A DNA stretch of 64,000 nucleotides from Siderastrea siderea (Eukaryota > Cnidaria > Anthozoa > Scleractinia > Rhizangiidae): NCBI GenBank assembly GCA_964030785.1, contig OZ034969.1, positions 47,813,701-47,877,700 of the forward strand, read 5' to 3'. A program made the translations under genes and the position numbers. Below the pieces are notes generated by a model, which saw nothing but the letters and a program-made list of their open reading frames with translations, made no database searches and was not told where the DNA came from. Positions 44,872 to 57,799 of this stretch are shown piece after piece (the first letter of the stretch is position 1; each line of letters opens with the position of its first letter).

Positions 44872-45301
44872 TTAAGACGGAATCCATTAGGAAATTGACT
44901 AATTTTAATTTTCAGTGGACAAAAACCTTGTACCAGAATAATTTAAAGCATACTGCATTCTGTTTTTTACATTTTTTGAGAGCTATGGATGTAATTTGTT
45001 ATCTGTAATAACCCCAAAGACAATTTCTTATGGGAGCCCGAGAAAATAAATTTCAAATTTCACAAAATGAAATCTTACGCATGAAAATTTACCTATTTTA
45101 CCTGTGTTTACACAATTCCTGTGAAATTTGACATTTAATTTCACGGGTTCCCATAAGAAATTGTCTTTGGTGTTATTACAGATAACTAATGACGTCTATA
45201 GCTCTTAAAAAGTGTAAGAAAGAATGCGATATACTTTAAATTATTCTGGTAGAAGGTTTTTGTCCACTGATTACTCAATTTCCTGATGGATTCCATCTTA
45301 A
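44872..45301. mobile_element. TTAA-targeting MITE, GACGGAATCC ends, empty site in copy 1
   Basis: TTAA duplications (44872-44875, 45298-45301) flank 422 bp with very long inverted arms: GACGGAATCCATTAGGAAAT on the left and the matching ATTTCCTGATGGATTCCATC on the right, with GACAATTTCTTATGGG/CCCATAAGAAATTGTC further in. Copy 1 has a single TTAA at about 33119. The first ten bases nearly match the ends of the 30675/49368 family. Confidence 0.9.
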
Positions 45302-48300
45302 AGTGTTTTGATCCTTGTGCTTTGTGCTAAAGGTCTTAATAATATTTGTTTTTTATATTACCTAAAATGTTTCCTTGTCTAATTTTAAGCAACCAAGAGA
45401 GACATATACTTTTACTATTTTTGTGTGTATGTGTGTTATAACTCTCTGAGTAGTTTGGGTCAAAACCCGATGCTATTTCCGATGACTGACTGAAGTTAAT
45501 CAACCGTGGCAAGGCGATGTTTTGTTTCTGGGTCAATTTATAAAATTGCTGAGACTCATTGACTCCAACCTGGCTCACAAGCGGAATTATAAACATTGAG
45601 TAAAAACAGCTCTAAACACCAATAACCTACTGAAATAAACACCTGGAGCCTAAACAAAAGCTCCAAACATCCCTAAAATATTTAATTTTTTCTAAACATG
45701 TAGAATTTTTCTAAACATCCTGAACGTTATTAAATATCTCAAAAATATCCGGATATTTGAGTCTAAGGTGGCTTAAATAATTAATTAGTAGTGAGAAAAG
45801 CTGTATGCATACCGAGTAAGCCGGAAACCGAACTTTGGCTTAAGCGGAAGCTTTCCCTGCAGAAAGTTTTAACAGCCAATTGTTGTTAAAAAAATCACTG
45901 GTGATATCATTTACAATGTGGTTTTCGTGAGAATTACTAGAGGCAAAATGGAATGGAATCCAAAAATTAGTTAAATTTACCATCTTTCTCGTAGGATTAG
46001 CGAATGAAAAATTTCTAACGGTTTGTTATGCACACATTTTCGGTCAGTTATTTTAAAACGAAGTGGAAATTTAAGAAAAGGATAACGCTTGGCATACCAT
46101 TTGGTAACTCAGACAAATAAAAAGGATCCAGTTAGTAATTAAAATTACCTAAAGCACGACTTGGCGCTTTTAAAGGCGAATTAGCTTTGAGCTGCAAACA
46201 TCTACGCAGGGGCCTTTTTGAGGAGGAACTCAAAATGACAATTCGAACGATTCTCGTTAAGTTCGATCAGTAATTAAAAACGTTTTTAAATTTCTACAAA
46301 AAAGCTGCAATCAATTATCTACACTTTAGGCAATATTGCTCTACCGAAATATCAAAACTGTTTAACACTGTCTTCTTTAAATAGCAGACTACTTTAAAAT
46401 TTTCTTCGCTTTCTTCTTTATACGCTAATTAACCTTTTCTCTCCTTTTTATAAAGAAAAAAATAGAAATGCCAATTTTTCTGCTCTGTTTTAAAATTATG
46501 TTTTGTCAAACGTCAAATATAAGAAATTAAATATGTAGAAAAAAGTCTGGCAATTTTTGATTCGTTGGTTTGTTTTTTTGTTTTTGTTTTTTTGATAGGC
46601 AGCAAAATTCTGAGTACAAATTGTCCTCTCTGCGCTGCATTGCATTTATTCGTGAATATTTTGTTATCAAAAATGAATTTCAGTAAACCCATTTCGAGAA
46701 TTTTACCAGCAAATTTTTTAACTAAGCTGTACGTGGATTGCAACCTTTCGAGCTACTATCCGGTTGATCCTCAAAATTTTCATTTTGCTGCATTTGAATC
46801 GAATATAATAACGTAAAAAATAGAGACCCCTGAAACTGGGAGTTATGTTTTCTTAGTAACCTCGGACCTTCTTGTGAATGCCATTACCAATGGAACAAGT
46901 TATGTACCAGGGTAAAACCTAATTTCTTTTAGGCGTGAATATGTTTAAGGTATATACTTTTTTCTCAACAAACATCGAGTGTCAACGTTGTGGTTGTCGT
47001 TAATGTTACAGCTTGTTAGCTGTCATTTATGTTCCACAACCCATCATTATTCAACAACGTAGAAAGACCACTTTGGTTTAAGCAAAAGTGTTTTCCGAAG
47101 AAATTTGTTACAGCCTCTTGCTGTTTCAAAATCATTTGTGAGATCATTGTCATGTATCTTTCGTAATAATAAATTGGCTGAAGTTTTTAACTGCCTGGTA
47201 GCATAGGACCATGTAGTTTGAACTGTTTTTTACACACACATTCTCGATCAGTTTCTTTTAAAACATTATGCAAGACTAAAACACGACTAGTGCTTGACAT
47301 GCCATTTTCTAAATAAGGATAAATGCATCCCACTTTTCAATAGCGCGACTTATGGCGTTTATGGTCTTTCCACTCCATTTTATTCGTTTGTTGTCAATTT
47401 TATTTTTTTATTAATTAGTTTATTTTTTTGACAAACGGTTTTAAGATCAATTCAAAAGTGGATTCCGGTTTCCAAACTTGATTGGGTTCCGAATTCCATA
47501 TTAATGTGGATTCTGGATTCCAGATTTCAACAGGAAAAATTTTTTATGGATTTCGGATTACCGATTTTGTTACATGAGGCAATCTGTACATTCGCTTGCA
47601 AGCTTACACCTTACCACAATCATATTCAGGGGCGTTCCTAGGCTTTTTCTCACAGTAAGAAAAAAAAATTATGACCTGTCATAACGTTATTTATATCGAG
47701 ACATGATGCTCACGTGATAATCCATTGACCCTGTTAGTACCAGGTACAAAGGGCGGAGTTTGCTAGGATAAAGGCACGATCTCTTGGCTAGTAAATCCTT
47801 CTCTACTCCGCCATCACAGCGACCATAAGCTCGCCCTTAGTTTTAAGAGTGGGTATATCTTTCACATGCCTCGGTATAAAGGGTTTTTTTTGGCATTTCA
47901 GTTGGAGAATCATTACTGACAGCAAAACAAACGGCGGATCGAGTCTCAATTCTTTTATTAGTTTCTGTCAAAACTAACCATTAGAACAACATTCAAAACA
48001 AGAAAACATTCAAACGTTTGACACGAGAATACCGTTATGAAAAGCTTAAATGACAGAAACGTTTTGGAGCCCAAAAATCTCTTTAACCACTGCGTTATAA
48101 GGATTTAGACCATCATGTTATTATGATCAAAGGATTATTGCGACAAAATATATCCAAACTCAAGCGAGAACACCGTTATTAAACTGAAACACGAAACTCT
48201 CTCAGACAAAAAATATAGACCCCCGAGTTACTAAACATAACAGGGAGCTTCCTCAGTAATTCTAGACAGGTTAATGATAGTAGTTACGGGAAAGACATTT

Positions 48301-49363
48301 GAGCTTAACAAACTAAACAATGGTTCACAAAACAGGAGCAAGACAGGTGTTCTGTTGGGTTGGCAGTAACATAAGCCTTGTCTCGCACTCGCAGTGATAC
48401 TTGCTACGTATTTGAAATTAATATATATTTATTATATGGCAAGCAATTCTCCAGTCTAAATCGAGTGTTCTGATTGGTTAGGTTTCGGTCGGGATTTTAC
48501 ATTACGGACCATTACCATGGAAACGGTCCTTTTTGGATATTTTTTTCGCGCTCCCGCTCCCGCAAAATTCAAACTGTGAAAACGCAAGAAGATAAAAAAA
48601 GGGAAAGGTTTGGAGCTGTTACAAAACAAATGAACGAGGTAAACACGCCTGTTTAGAAAAAGCGCTCTTCAATTAACTTTACCGACTTTTTGATATAAGC
48701 AAAGGACTCGCCAGAAGTGAATCAAAAAGCATGGCCAACGTTCTTCAGTGACTGTGTGTGTTTGTTGTTTTTTTTGTACGGCTATAGACTGTAAGCTGTA
48801 AAGAGCCGAGTAATTCGGCCAAGACTTAAACAATAATTATTAAAATCAGCATTAACAAAAGAGTACGTTTCTCACAAGAAAACCTCTCGGCGAAAAAAAT
48901 AAAAAACTGCAAAACAACTAGCAAACAGCTTTCTTCGGCAGCTGTTAATCGAAAGGAGACGATCACGTTCTTGTCCAGTTTAATATTGGCCATCACTTCA
49001 GTCAGGGCTTTCCACAAGAACAAATTAAAGCTACACGTACATGCATTAAACTAACAGTGTACCTTGATTCCTCAGCGAGATTTTGGCTCTTGCAGTGGAC
49101 ATCCTTGAAAATAATTTTAGCTTGTTTACAAGTCCGCTCTTGCCGTAGCTCGCGCTAAAAACAACGTAGCTTTGTTAGGTGCGACGAAAATTTGCTCTCA
49201 GCATCCACAAAGTTCTCCATAAAGCCACTGAAGCAAATAACTTGTGGTATTTGATGGAGGGACAATTTCCCTACTTTGCATGGGAAAAACCAACACTCAA
49301 TGCGCAGGTCAAACACATGAATTTAAAACTTTGTTTAATTTATTCATTACCATTACAATTGTG

Positions 49364-49772
49364 TTAAGACGATTTCCGCTCAACATTCGAGCAGTAAGCG
49401 CAAAAATTAAGTTACCAAAAAAATACTTGCAGCACTGTCACATTTTGAGAACAGATAAGAAGAACTTATCGTTACTTTTGCTCCCAAGCTGACCCCGCGA
49501 GAGAACATTGGATTTGAAGTTATCAATATTTCAATTAAAAAGACGCTTCATGTCAGTTCAAAACAAAATGGCGCCCGTTTTTAGCATACTTTTACGAGAT
49601 TTCAAATTAATTTTCTTGAGAATGCTGGAGAATTTCATCGCGGGGTCACTTGGGCAAGTGAACTAGAGTGAGATGTTTCAAATAGCATTTAAAATGTTAC
49701 CGTGCTATGAGTAGTTTTTTGGTAAATATTTTTTGCACTTATTGCTCGAACGTTGAGCGGAATCCGTCTTAA
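49364..49772. mobile_element. TTAA-targeting MITE, family GACGGATTCCGCTC, copy 2
   Basis: TTAA at 49364-49367 and 49769-49772 flank 401 bp almost identical to 30675-31079. Copy 1 of the duplication has the undisturbed target GTGTTAATTACTGCC at about 38911. Confidence 0.92.
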
Positions 49773-49782
49773 TTACTGCCAT

Positions 49783-50542
49783 TAGTATATGTAATTACAT
49801 GAGGCCGAGTAAAATTAAGGATAAAATTTGTGAAAACTTTGAAAATACAAGTTAAATTTATCCTTAATTCTACGAGGACTCAATGCGATTACTTGTTTGT
49901 AACACAGGGGGCAAATTTTTCGGAAAATTCTCCATGCACGTTGAAACGCAATCAGCCGGCCCCCAAAATAAAAGAATCTGCTCGTAAACAATTCACCACA
50001 CAAGAAGTTTAACTATTGCTCAGCGCACAGAACAAGAACGTCTGACCATTATGTACACCTTAAGAGATAAATACAATTCTAGTTCATTGACAAAACACAG
50101 TTAAAACTCAAACTAAGTAAATCAGTTTTATTCACCTGAGTTGCCAAGCTTCCTCTCGCTGGAAAAATTATGGACCACGTCGTTCCAAAGTTTTGAACAG
50201 TTTTAAAACAAATGACTATCTGCTGTTTCCCGTAACAAATTCAGGTTCACCTTGTGGAATTTCTCTTCAAGCTAACACCCGATTTCCATACCATTTTTAC
50301 CAACCAATCCGGTTAAAAGTCAATCTGTGAAGTGATGAACGACTCAAAATCCGTTTTTCGTTTCAAGAAGCCAAAAAAATGCAAATGGCGCGCTCTCGCG
50401 CTCAGCCAATCAAATGCAAGTAGTTTTGGCGCTTGGCCAATCAGGAGTCAGTAATTTTGCCCTTGTCACAAAGAAAATTAAGAAAAAATGCCTTCTGTCT
50501 CAACCAATCAACATTCAGTAATTTTGCCCTCTTTGTTATAAC
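49783..50542. mobile_element. 760-bp insertion of unknown type in copy 2
   Basis: Copy 1 reads ACTGCCATCATCATTGTAA, while copy 2 has about 760 bp between ACTGCCAT and CATTGTAA. The insert begins TAGTATATGTAATTACATGA and ends with a short tandem duplication (CAGTAATTTTGCCC at about 50448 and 50514) and TTTGTTATAAC. No inverted ends or clear target duplication were found. It contains three CCAAT motifs near 50405-50505. Confidence 0.6.
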
Positions 50543-51824
50543 CATTGTAATTTCTTCACTATTTATATTCTACTGCACACTATGTTCAATTCCCATTGAA
50601 GATGGCAGACGTATCTGCCGAAACATATTTGCAAAACTCAAGAGCGTCGTGTCGTCATTAAATTTACAGACTTAATTCTACATTTCCAATTCGATCATCT
50701 AACTAATTGAGTGATCTTAAAAGATAGGTACATGTCGCTTGGCTTTTGAAATATTCCATGGATAACAAACTTATTGCCGTTGTCGGATACTGGGCCCGGT
50801 GTACAGATACTGGACAACGTCTGACCTTTCCAAAAATTTTAATTGCGCACCGAATAATTTATTGAAAACGTCAGCATAACATTTTAACATTGTATTTGCA
50901 AGTACACTTGCTATGTCAGGGCCAAATTTCAGCACTCTTTCCCCTAAGTAAGAGATAGAGCCATTTCAAGCTGGAGCGGTCGGATACTGAACATACTGTA
51001 CACAAAAGCTGGGATTCATTGTTTTCTTAGGTGAGATGTTTACGAAGTTACACAAAAAGATCTTAACCCTTACTCAGTAAGGGAACGCAAAAGAAAATTT
51101 GAAATGTTTTCTTCACCAGATGCCCACCTTGGTAACGTTTCAAGCATGCCATTGTTTCTACCATGATCGCACCAAGAAATAAATATTGTGAAACACCGTA
51201 ACTGAAAGATCCTGCTTAGTTAGGGCTGATCTTTTGAGAACTAAAACAATGGTTCGACTTTGGTCTGGTTCGATCCTTTTTGAGACGTTGAACAGCCATT
51301 TAAGGGTAATTTCGAGCGGACCAAGTGTTTTGCATGAAATTTTCTTTTCTGCCAAAAAAAAGCTTTGAGGAATACGAAACAGTAGTGAAGTGGTAGTGAT
51401 CCCTCTCTAAATAAAGCCGATTCAATCAAACAGGGATATTATCATGCTGTATATATTATCATATTATCGAAGTTGCTTCTTCAGTCCGTCTTGGTCTTAT
51501 TCCGTTTTCGCACTTTCTTGGACTGAGCCGGAGACGAGGTCCTTACATCAACTGGTAAAATAAGAGACGGAATGAAACAAATTTATAACAGTCGGGCTGA
51601 ACAAGTTAGTTTAATAAACGTTCTATTATTATGGCAAGGAAAGTTCATGGATCGAGCAGGTAACGAGGTACATGTAAGAGACCAGCAAGAAAAAAAAATG
51701 AGAACAATATAATTTTTACAACACGGACCGATCAAGCTAGTTCAATGAACTTAAGGTTTTATTACGTTCTTCCAAATTGTTCCCCAGAAAGAATTCGAAA
51801 GAAACAGAATATTTCCCTCGGCTC

Positions 51825-53107
51825 TTAAAGGATCCTAGTCAGGCACGCCATTGTTATTGTTTTGATCTGAAATTTGCGATCAAATTACTCGTTGAACGTG
51901 ACAAAACGTCAACAGTTCAACTGGTAAAAATATAAATTGTAGCCTGAAGCTGAAATTTCTTCGCTTGTTTTTGATTTTAGTGCCAGTAAAAGGGCTTAAT
52001 TTCGATTATTTTCAGCGCATTTTGGCGGCTGTCCAAAAACCTAGAACTCAAAGAATGTTTGTGTTCGCCAGTCGGCCAGCCTCCCAGTCCGCCTACCCAA
52101 AAGCAAACTAATTCAAGGGGCCTAATGTATTTTGACTATTCACTCAGTGGAGTGCTTTGGAATCTTGTTTAATTGGGTATTGACTTTCCCATCGCCATAA
52201 AACACAAAAGGCAAATGCACAGAGGGCAGAAATGTTTCCAAAACTCACTTGATTACGCCGCTCTGACCACCGCTCCGAACCGCATTTAGTTTTAATTAAT
52301 AGCGCTATATAAGGCGAGAACATTTCACATTCCTTTCATAGAAGAAACTCTTTTGTTAATAGCTTTTATTTTCTTTGTTATCATCGCACAGGATGGATAT
52401 TCATTTCAATTTTCAAAATACACGAATTGCCATGAAAACAAAACGTACTGTAGCTAGCTAAGGTGTCGACTGCGGCTAACAGATCTGATTTACAAAATTT
52501 CTGTTCGCAAACCATTCTTTCTCCTCCTTTTCTGCAATTCCAGGATTAGTTTATGGAAAAAATCAAAGTGTTGTTCTTAGGCATCGAAGGCTTTGAAGCT
52601 TTCCCTTTAGCGTCGCTACTGGCACTCCAGAGCGAGTCCCGTCGTCACATTTAGAAGACCAAAACATTTCAGCGCGTGAAGAACGCACACCATAATGAAG
52701 TAAAATGTCAGCAAATGAGCTTGACCAGCATTTCAATCTATTGGATATCTTTTGCTTGACTAGTGCAATAACCAAGAAGGTCCTTGAATAATGATTTCTT
52801 TCAAAAGCTTGACTGTTTTGGTACTGCCACGCGAAGGAGAGGTTAAACCGCTTAGAGTCCTGGCATTGTCTCGCACATTTCACGAAAAAAATAGCAATTG
52901 AAACAACACCAAAATAATCGGCCAGATGTAACCGCTATTAATTTTTTAAGGCCAAAAAAGTAAATGAAGGCCCAAACTGGCCGTATTGGCGCGGATGTAG
53001 CCGGATTTCAATTCACTGTGAAAAAATCCTGATTTTAGATGGCATAGAAAATGGCGGATTTCGCACTTGATGCACGCAAAGCACTGTGGGTGACTAGGAT
53101 CCTTTAA
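51825..53107. mobile_element. TTAA-flanked DNA transposon AGGATCCTAGTCA, 1.3 kb
   Basis: TTAA at 51825-51828 and 53104-53107 flank 1,275 bp starting AGGATCCTAGTCA and ending TGACTAGGATCCT. Copy 1 has the empty site CTCTTAAGCTCATTAAC at about 40225. A 106-residue minus-strand frame (52563-52883) inside has no recognised domain. Short TIRs plus TTAA fit piggyBac- or Kolobok-type non-autonomous elements. Confidence 0.9.
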
Positions 53108-53856
53108 GCTCATTAACATAAGAGGCATATCATTGTTATTATGTGTCTGCCCCAAATTTTCGACTGGTTTCTGTTATAGAAAGAGAAAGCTCAAAACGTT
53201 CTCTGAAGAGGCCAAATGGCTACGTTCTGAATATGTCTACGTTTCTGCAACGGTGATAAAACACTCGGGAGGTTTTAGAACGACCTCAAGTAAAAAGAAG
53301 GCCAATATGAGGTGCTGAAGTCTACTGTTGTCGGGGAGCAGATATTATCTGTGTGTTGGCAACTAAATATGGAAACTCCGGTCTGAGTGACCAATGGCTT
53401 CCAAACGTTTGTGATTCATTCAGTTACACCAACAGTGGTGAAGAGAAAAGCCACTCTTTTATTACAGTCATATCGCTATTATACTTTTGATAGAAGAGCA
53501 CATATCAAAGCTTTGAGAAAAGCGAGATACTAAATGCTGTTACCAGGATTATTTTGCTTACGATGTGAAAAAAATAAGCATTTAAAGCTTCAGCGTTGTA
53601 ATGGCCAAAAATACGTGGAAACGAACTCCCGATGCATCCGATGACTAGTGGCACTGTACTGTACACTATGTAGTGGCACTGCCCTACCAAAAAAATGATA
53701 AAATCTTAAATGTAAAGGGCATTGAACAATGACACTTAAAAACTTACAAGGTTTAATATTTCCAGCTAAAAGTTCAAATGGTCACGAAACGTCCTACGGT
53801 AATGTTCGGTCGTCAGTTTCTATTTCACTCAACTCTCCGAAATTATTATTATTATT

Positions 53857-53887
<31 letters not shown>

Positions 53888-54543
53888 TCCGTCACAGGGT
53901 CTCTGTATATCTGTCCGCAAGTCTCCTCTACTGATAGCCAAAAAAACGCGGATCGGCTTTTTATTTTTTTAATTTGAATTCATGTGGAAATCTTTGATAG
54001 GCTCCATTGCAATGCCAATTAGAGCAGAACTTTTATTAATAATAAAATATTCAAACTTTTGATACGAGAACGGCGTCATTAAAAGCGTTTAAGTTTTAAT
54101 TTTAAGCTTTTAAGCTTTTTCTGTCATTTAAAAATGACGGAAAAGTTTAGAGCCTGAAACTCTTCCTAAACCACTGTGTTACAAGAATTTAGAGCACCGC
54201 GTTAATATATTCAAAGTATTATTGGAACAACATTCAAACTTTTAACACAAGGACGCCGTTAATTATTTAACATGAATGATAGCAACGTAGGTTAACATAA
54301 AACTCTCTCAGCCAAATAACTTAGACCATAACAGATGATTGAAACGTTGTTTAAAACAAGCTTCCTCAGCCATATGTTTAGTAATTCTAGACAGATTAAA
54401 GACAGTATTTACGGGAGAGACATTTGAACTTAATAACCTAAGCAATGGTTTACAAACAGGGGCTAGACAGCTGGTGTCCTGTTGATTTGGCAGTAAAACA
54501 AGCCCTAATGTTTATGTAGTATTTTCCGCGTCTTTTCTTGCAG

Positions 54544-54631
54544 TGCTGCTTCGTACGTATTTGAAAATATAGAAGATATTTCTTGGCTGCCTTTGAGCTA
54601 CAAAAGTGCTTTCCATTGTAAGGATTACGAG
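54544..54631 (+). CDS. 88-nt exon candidate, copy 2
   Basis: Identical in sequence and splice signals to 41245-41332 (frame AASYVFENIEDISWLPLSYK...). The following intron diverges from copy 1 only after 54815, where the Gypsy fragment region begins. Confidence 0.45.
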
Positions 54632-54867
54632 GTAAGTTTAAAGACTAGTTGGTTATGTTTGTTTAAACGGGAACATATTTAAAGTTTATTCTACTGACAA
54701 AGAAAAGCACACACACGAATGGTTTGAAACTTAAAAAGCCGGTCTGAGTGACAGCCGCTTCCAAACGAGGTGAAGAGAAAATCCACTCTTTTATTACAGT
54801 CATATCGCCTTTAGACCCTTTTTACTATTACTTCTACTACTACTTCCACCACTGCTACTACTACTAC

Positions 54868-55228
54868 TGTAATATAAAACTACTAGCATGATGGCTGACA
54901 GTGAAAGGGTTTTTATTCTTATGATCCGCCACGTGACATACAACAAATACGACTCGCAAGTCTTACTTGAAATACACTTAAAATACACTCAATATCACAT
55001 CCTTACCTTGAAATAAAAGAAAAATAAAGATCAAGATGAGTGTCTCAACGTACATTCAATTGTCTCTGTCTAGACTGTTTACTTGACGAAATGTTGTTTT
55101 AAAGAAGAAGAAACCAAACCTGAACACGCAATCGGGCTTTATCCGTGCAAAACTGTTTATTTAGACATACGTACCACGCACACACAATTACACGCCAAAT
55201 ATGTCACTTATTGTTTACTTTTTTAACA
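54868..55228 (-). repeat. 3' LTR of Gypsy-type retrotransposon
   Basis: On the minus strand the unit starts TGTTAAAAAAGTAAAC right after a purine-rich tract (AAGGTGGGG), the expected polypurine tract, and ends ATTACA, giving TG...CA ends and about 361 bp. A CTACTACTACT-type microsatellite borders it. No second LTR is seen in the window because the element is truncated at its 5' end. Confidence 0.55.
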
Positions 55229-55289
55229 CCCCACCTTGTATAAATTAACTCATACTCCATAAACTGGTTTAAAGGTCAAGCCTGTTGGG

Positions 55290-56930
55290 TTATACTATTC
55301 GTCTGCCACTCCGGGTGACATATGGGGTTCCACTGCTCTCTTTGGGTGGTTGGGGTTGCTGCTCTTGGGGTAGCAGGTCTGGCAACACTGCAGGAGCTGC
55401 AACTTGATCAGGCTTGTCCTGGGTTACTGTCAGGTTTGCTCTGCTCCATAATAGTGGCTTAGGATTTTTCCCTCGTCCCGGGGCTGGGCAAACTTGAAGG
55501 TGCTGTCTGTTACGGCGGCAGTTTCTGCCGTCTTCTGGTCGCACTACATAGGATCTTGATGCACGGTGATGTGTTATTACTGTTGCTGCTTTCCATTGTT
55601 TGCTGTCTGTATCAGGCTGCACTCTCACTTTAGCACCCGATTGAAGTTCCTTCATGCTTTTGCTTGCATGGTGGTCATGGTACTTTTCTGATCTCATTCA
55701 GTCTTCTTCAAGTGCTTGGAGATTATATGCTGATTGTTACTGGCTGGACATAGGAAGTTCATTTTTCAGTCGACGTCCCATAAGTAGTTGCGCGGGTGAC
55801 AGCTCAATGGCTGGTAACGGGTTTGTTCTTTAATCCAGCAAGGCCAGGTACTGATCATTATTCTTTTGCCATAGGTTTTACCGTTTGAACGGTTCTCTCG
55901 GCCTCTCCAGCCTCTCCGTTGGCCTAAGGGTAATGTGGTGAGCTGGTTGTTTGCTCGAAGCCATAATCCTTTGCAAACTCTTGAAATTTACTGCTAGTGA
56001 ACTGGGGGCCATTGTCTGAAACCACTTCTGCGGGGTTACTATGAATGCCAAACTGTCTCTTCTTATCTCCTCTACCACAGCACTACTTCTTAAAGATTCT
56101 AACTTAGTGACTTCTGGGAACGTGCTACGGTAGCACACAGAGAGCAAATTATGTTCTCCACGAAATTCAAATAAATCTGCTCCGAACTTCTTCCAAAGGA
56201 GTGTTAGTGGTATGGTAGGTTTTAGCGGCCCTGAGGGCTGCTTGTTAGCATAGTCTGCACACACACACTACAGTTAGTCGCCAGCTGCTCAATGTCCACC
56301 GACATTCCAGGCCAAAATAGCACTTCTCTGGCGCTCTGTCTGCACTTAACTATTCCTAGATGGCTCTCGTGGATCTGACGAAGTATTTCAGGTCTCATGA
56401 CCGTGGGGACTACCAGGCGTTTTCCTTTGAAGAGTAGTTCATCTGCTGTCGCCACTACATCTCGAAAAGTCCAACATGGTCTTGCTGCAATGGGAACTTG
56501 CTGTTTCGTGTTTGGCCATCCATTTGTCATCATGGTAAGGACTGCTTCTAGCTCAGGGTCTAGCTTGGTTTCTTTCTGGAATCCTTCGTATCGTTTTTCT
56601 CTGAAACTGACAGGACCATGTTTACTTCCTGGAATTCTTCATAACCTTCGCTTTCAGCATTTGGCATAGCTGCTCTGCTCAGAGTGACTGCTAGAACTTG
56701 TTTACAACAAGGAATGTACCGGACTTCTACATCATAGCCACGCAAATTGAGGATCATTTTCTGAAGTCTCAATCAAACTTGCGACAATGGTTTGCTACTG
56801 ATTGCCTGTAAGGGTTTGTGGTCTGTCTCAGTACAACAATACTTCTCCCATATATGTACTGTAGGAACTTGCGGCACGCATTTACAACTGCTAGCATCTC
56901 GGGTTCGATTGGCGCGTTTTTCGTCTCAGA
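55290..56930 (-). pseudogene. Gypsy-type pol fragment: RNase H, integrase, C-terminal tail
   Basis: This is the 3' half of a Ty3/Gypsy polyprotein on the minus strand, broken into several frames. In transcription order: an RNase H portion (PIEPEMLAVVNACRKFLQY near 56900-56850, then TETDHKPLQA and the frame 56772-56560); an integrase zinc-binding domain (HESHLGIVKCRQSARE ... NCSVC within 56533-56222, an H-H-C-C pattern); a damaged integrase core (56264-55878); and a C-terminal tail ending PYVTRSGRRIV (55697-55290). Stops and shifts separate the parts. The reverse transcriptase and gag are absent; similarity ends abruptly near 56930. The element cannot be active. Confidence 0.85.
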
Positions 56931-56934
56931 GGAT

Positions 56935-57760
56935 ATTTAGAAAACAAAGACATAACTTTCAAGTGGCGTAAATATTCTTAGCTCAAGTTGAGTGAGAAAC
57001 TGTAACTACGTTTCCACGCAATTATATTCGAATAAACAATGAAGCGCTTGAGAATCAATCAGTGTTCCCAGAGAGTAAGCTATTCTACTCAGTTACCACC
57101 CCAAATTTTCAAGGAAAATCATTATGGTAAATTCAATATACGAATATTTGCTATCAGTACAAATTAGCGATTAGTAGCAACTAAAAGTAAACATTTAATG
57201 TGGTCTTAGACTAGATAGTCATTTAATAATCTTCACATATAACAAACTGCGACTATTTTGTATTTTAATTTCAGTGAAAAGAACACCGTTTTTCGTTATA
57301 TTTATCACAAGATAGTGAATGGCACAGTCAAACAAGTGGCAGGGTTTCTGATAAACTATTACTGATAAGCCGAGAAAACACTGACAACTCTTCCAAAATG
57401 TTAGCTTGTTTACAAACAACAGTGTTTCAAACACAATCAAAAACACTAATTAAGCAAACTTTGACTAGATTCTCGGCACTGGAGTCCGTAAACCTAATAA
57501 CTCAAACATCAGAACATTTGATTTTCACTTCTTTCTTGAAATACGTTTTCAGCCGCAATGAAAGTACTTACGGAGATATGTTCTCAACCATTCTGCACTC
57601 TTAATCCCTCCAGCAATTTTCACTAAAAACCACGAAGCAACAACTGTATTAGCACTAACTTTCGAGGCTTAGTAATGTATCTTTGAAATGCATGGGCGAA
57701 GCAAAACAGATAAATACGCGTTAAAATATCTACAGTTTATGCTGACGTTGTCAACAGTAC
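56935..57760. other. AT-rich, no gene recognised
   Basis: No domain or exon support. A frame at 57398-57604 has weak coding character and no homology that I can name. Confidence 0.4.
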
Positions 57761-57799
57761 GAGAAACCGTGCACTTTGCCGTCGAAGAAAAGTAGGCTA

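Larger units (their letters stand above)
42892..54815. repeat. Segmental duplication, copy 2
   Basis: Collinear with 31105-41520. It lacks the equivalent of about 33415-34950 (junction near 45595). It has gained insertions at 44876-45297, 49368-49768, 49783-50542 and 51829-53103, three of which are TTAA elements with empty sites in copy 1. It also has a 420-bp stretch near 53425-53840 that copy 1 has lost or replaced by the TTA microsatellite. Confidence 0.85.

Noticed and set aside
52563..52883. 106-residue minus frame as a transposase of the AGGATCC element
   Set aside because: Too short and without recognisable motifs; listed only as an unassigned frame within the element.
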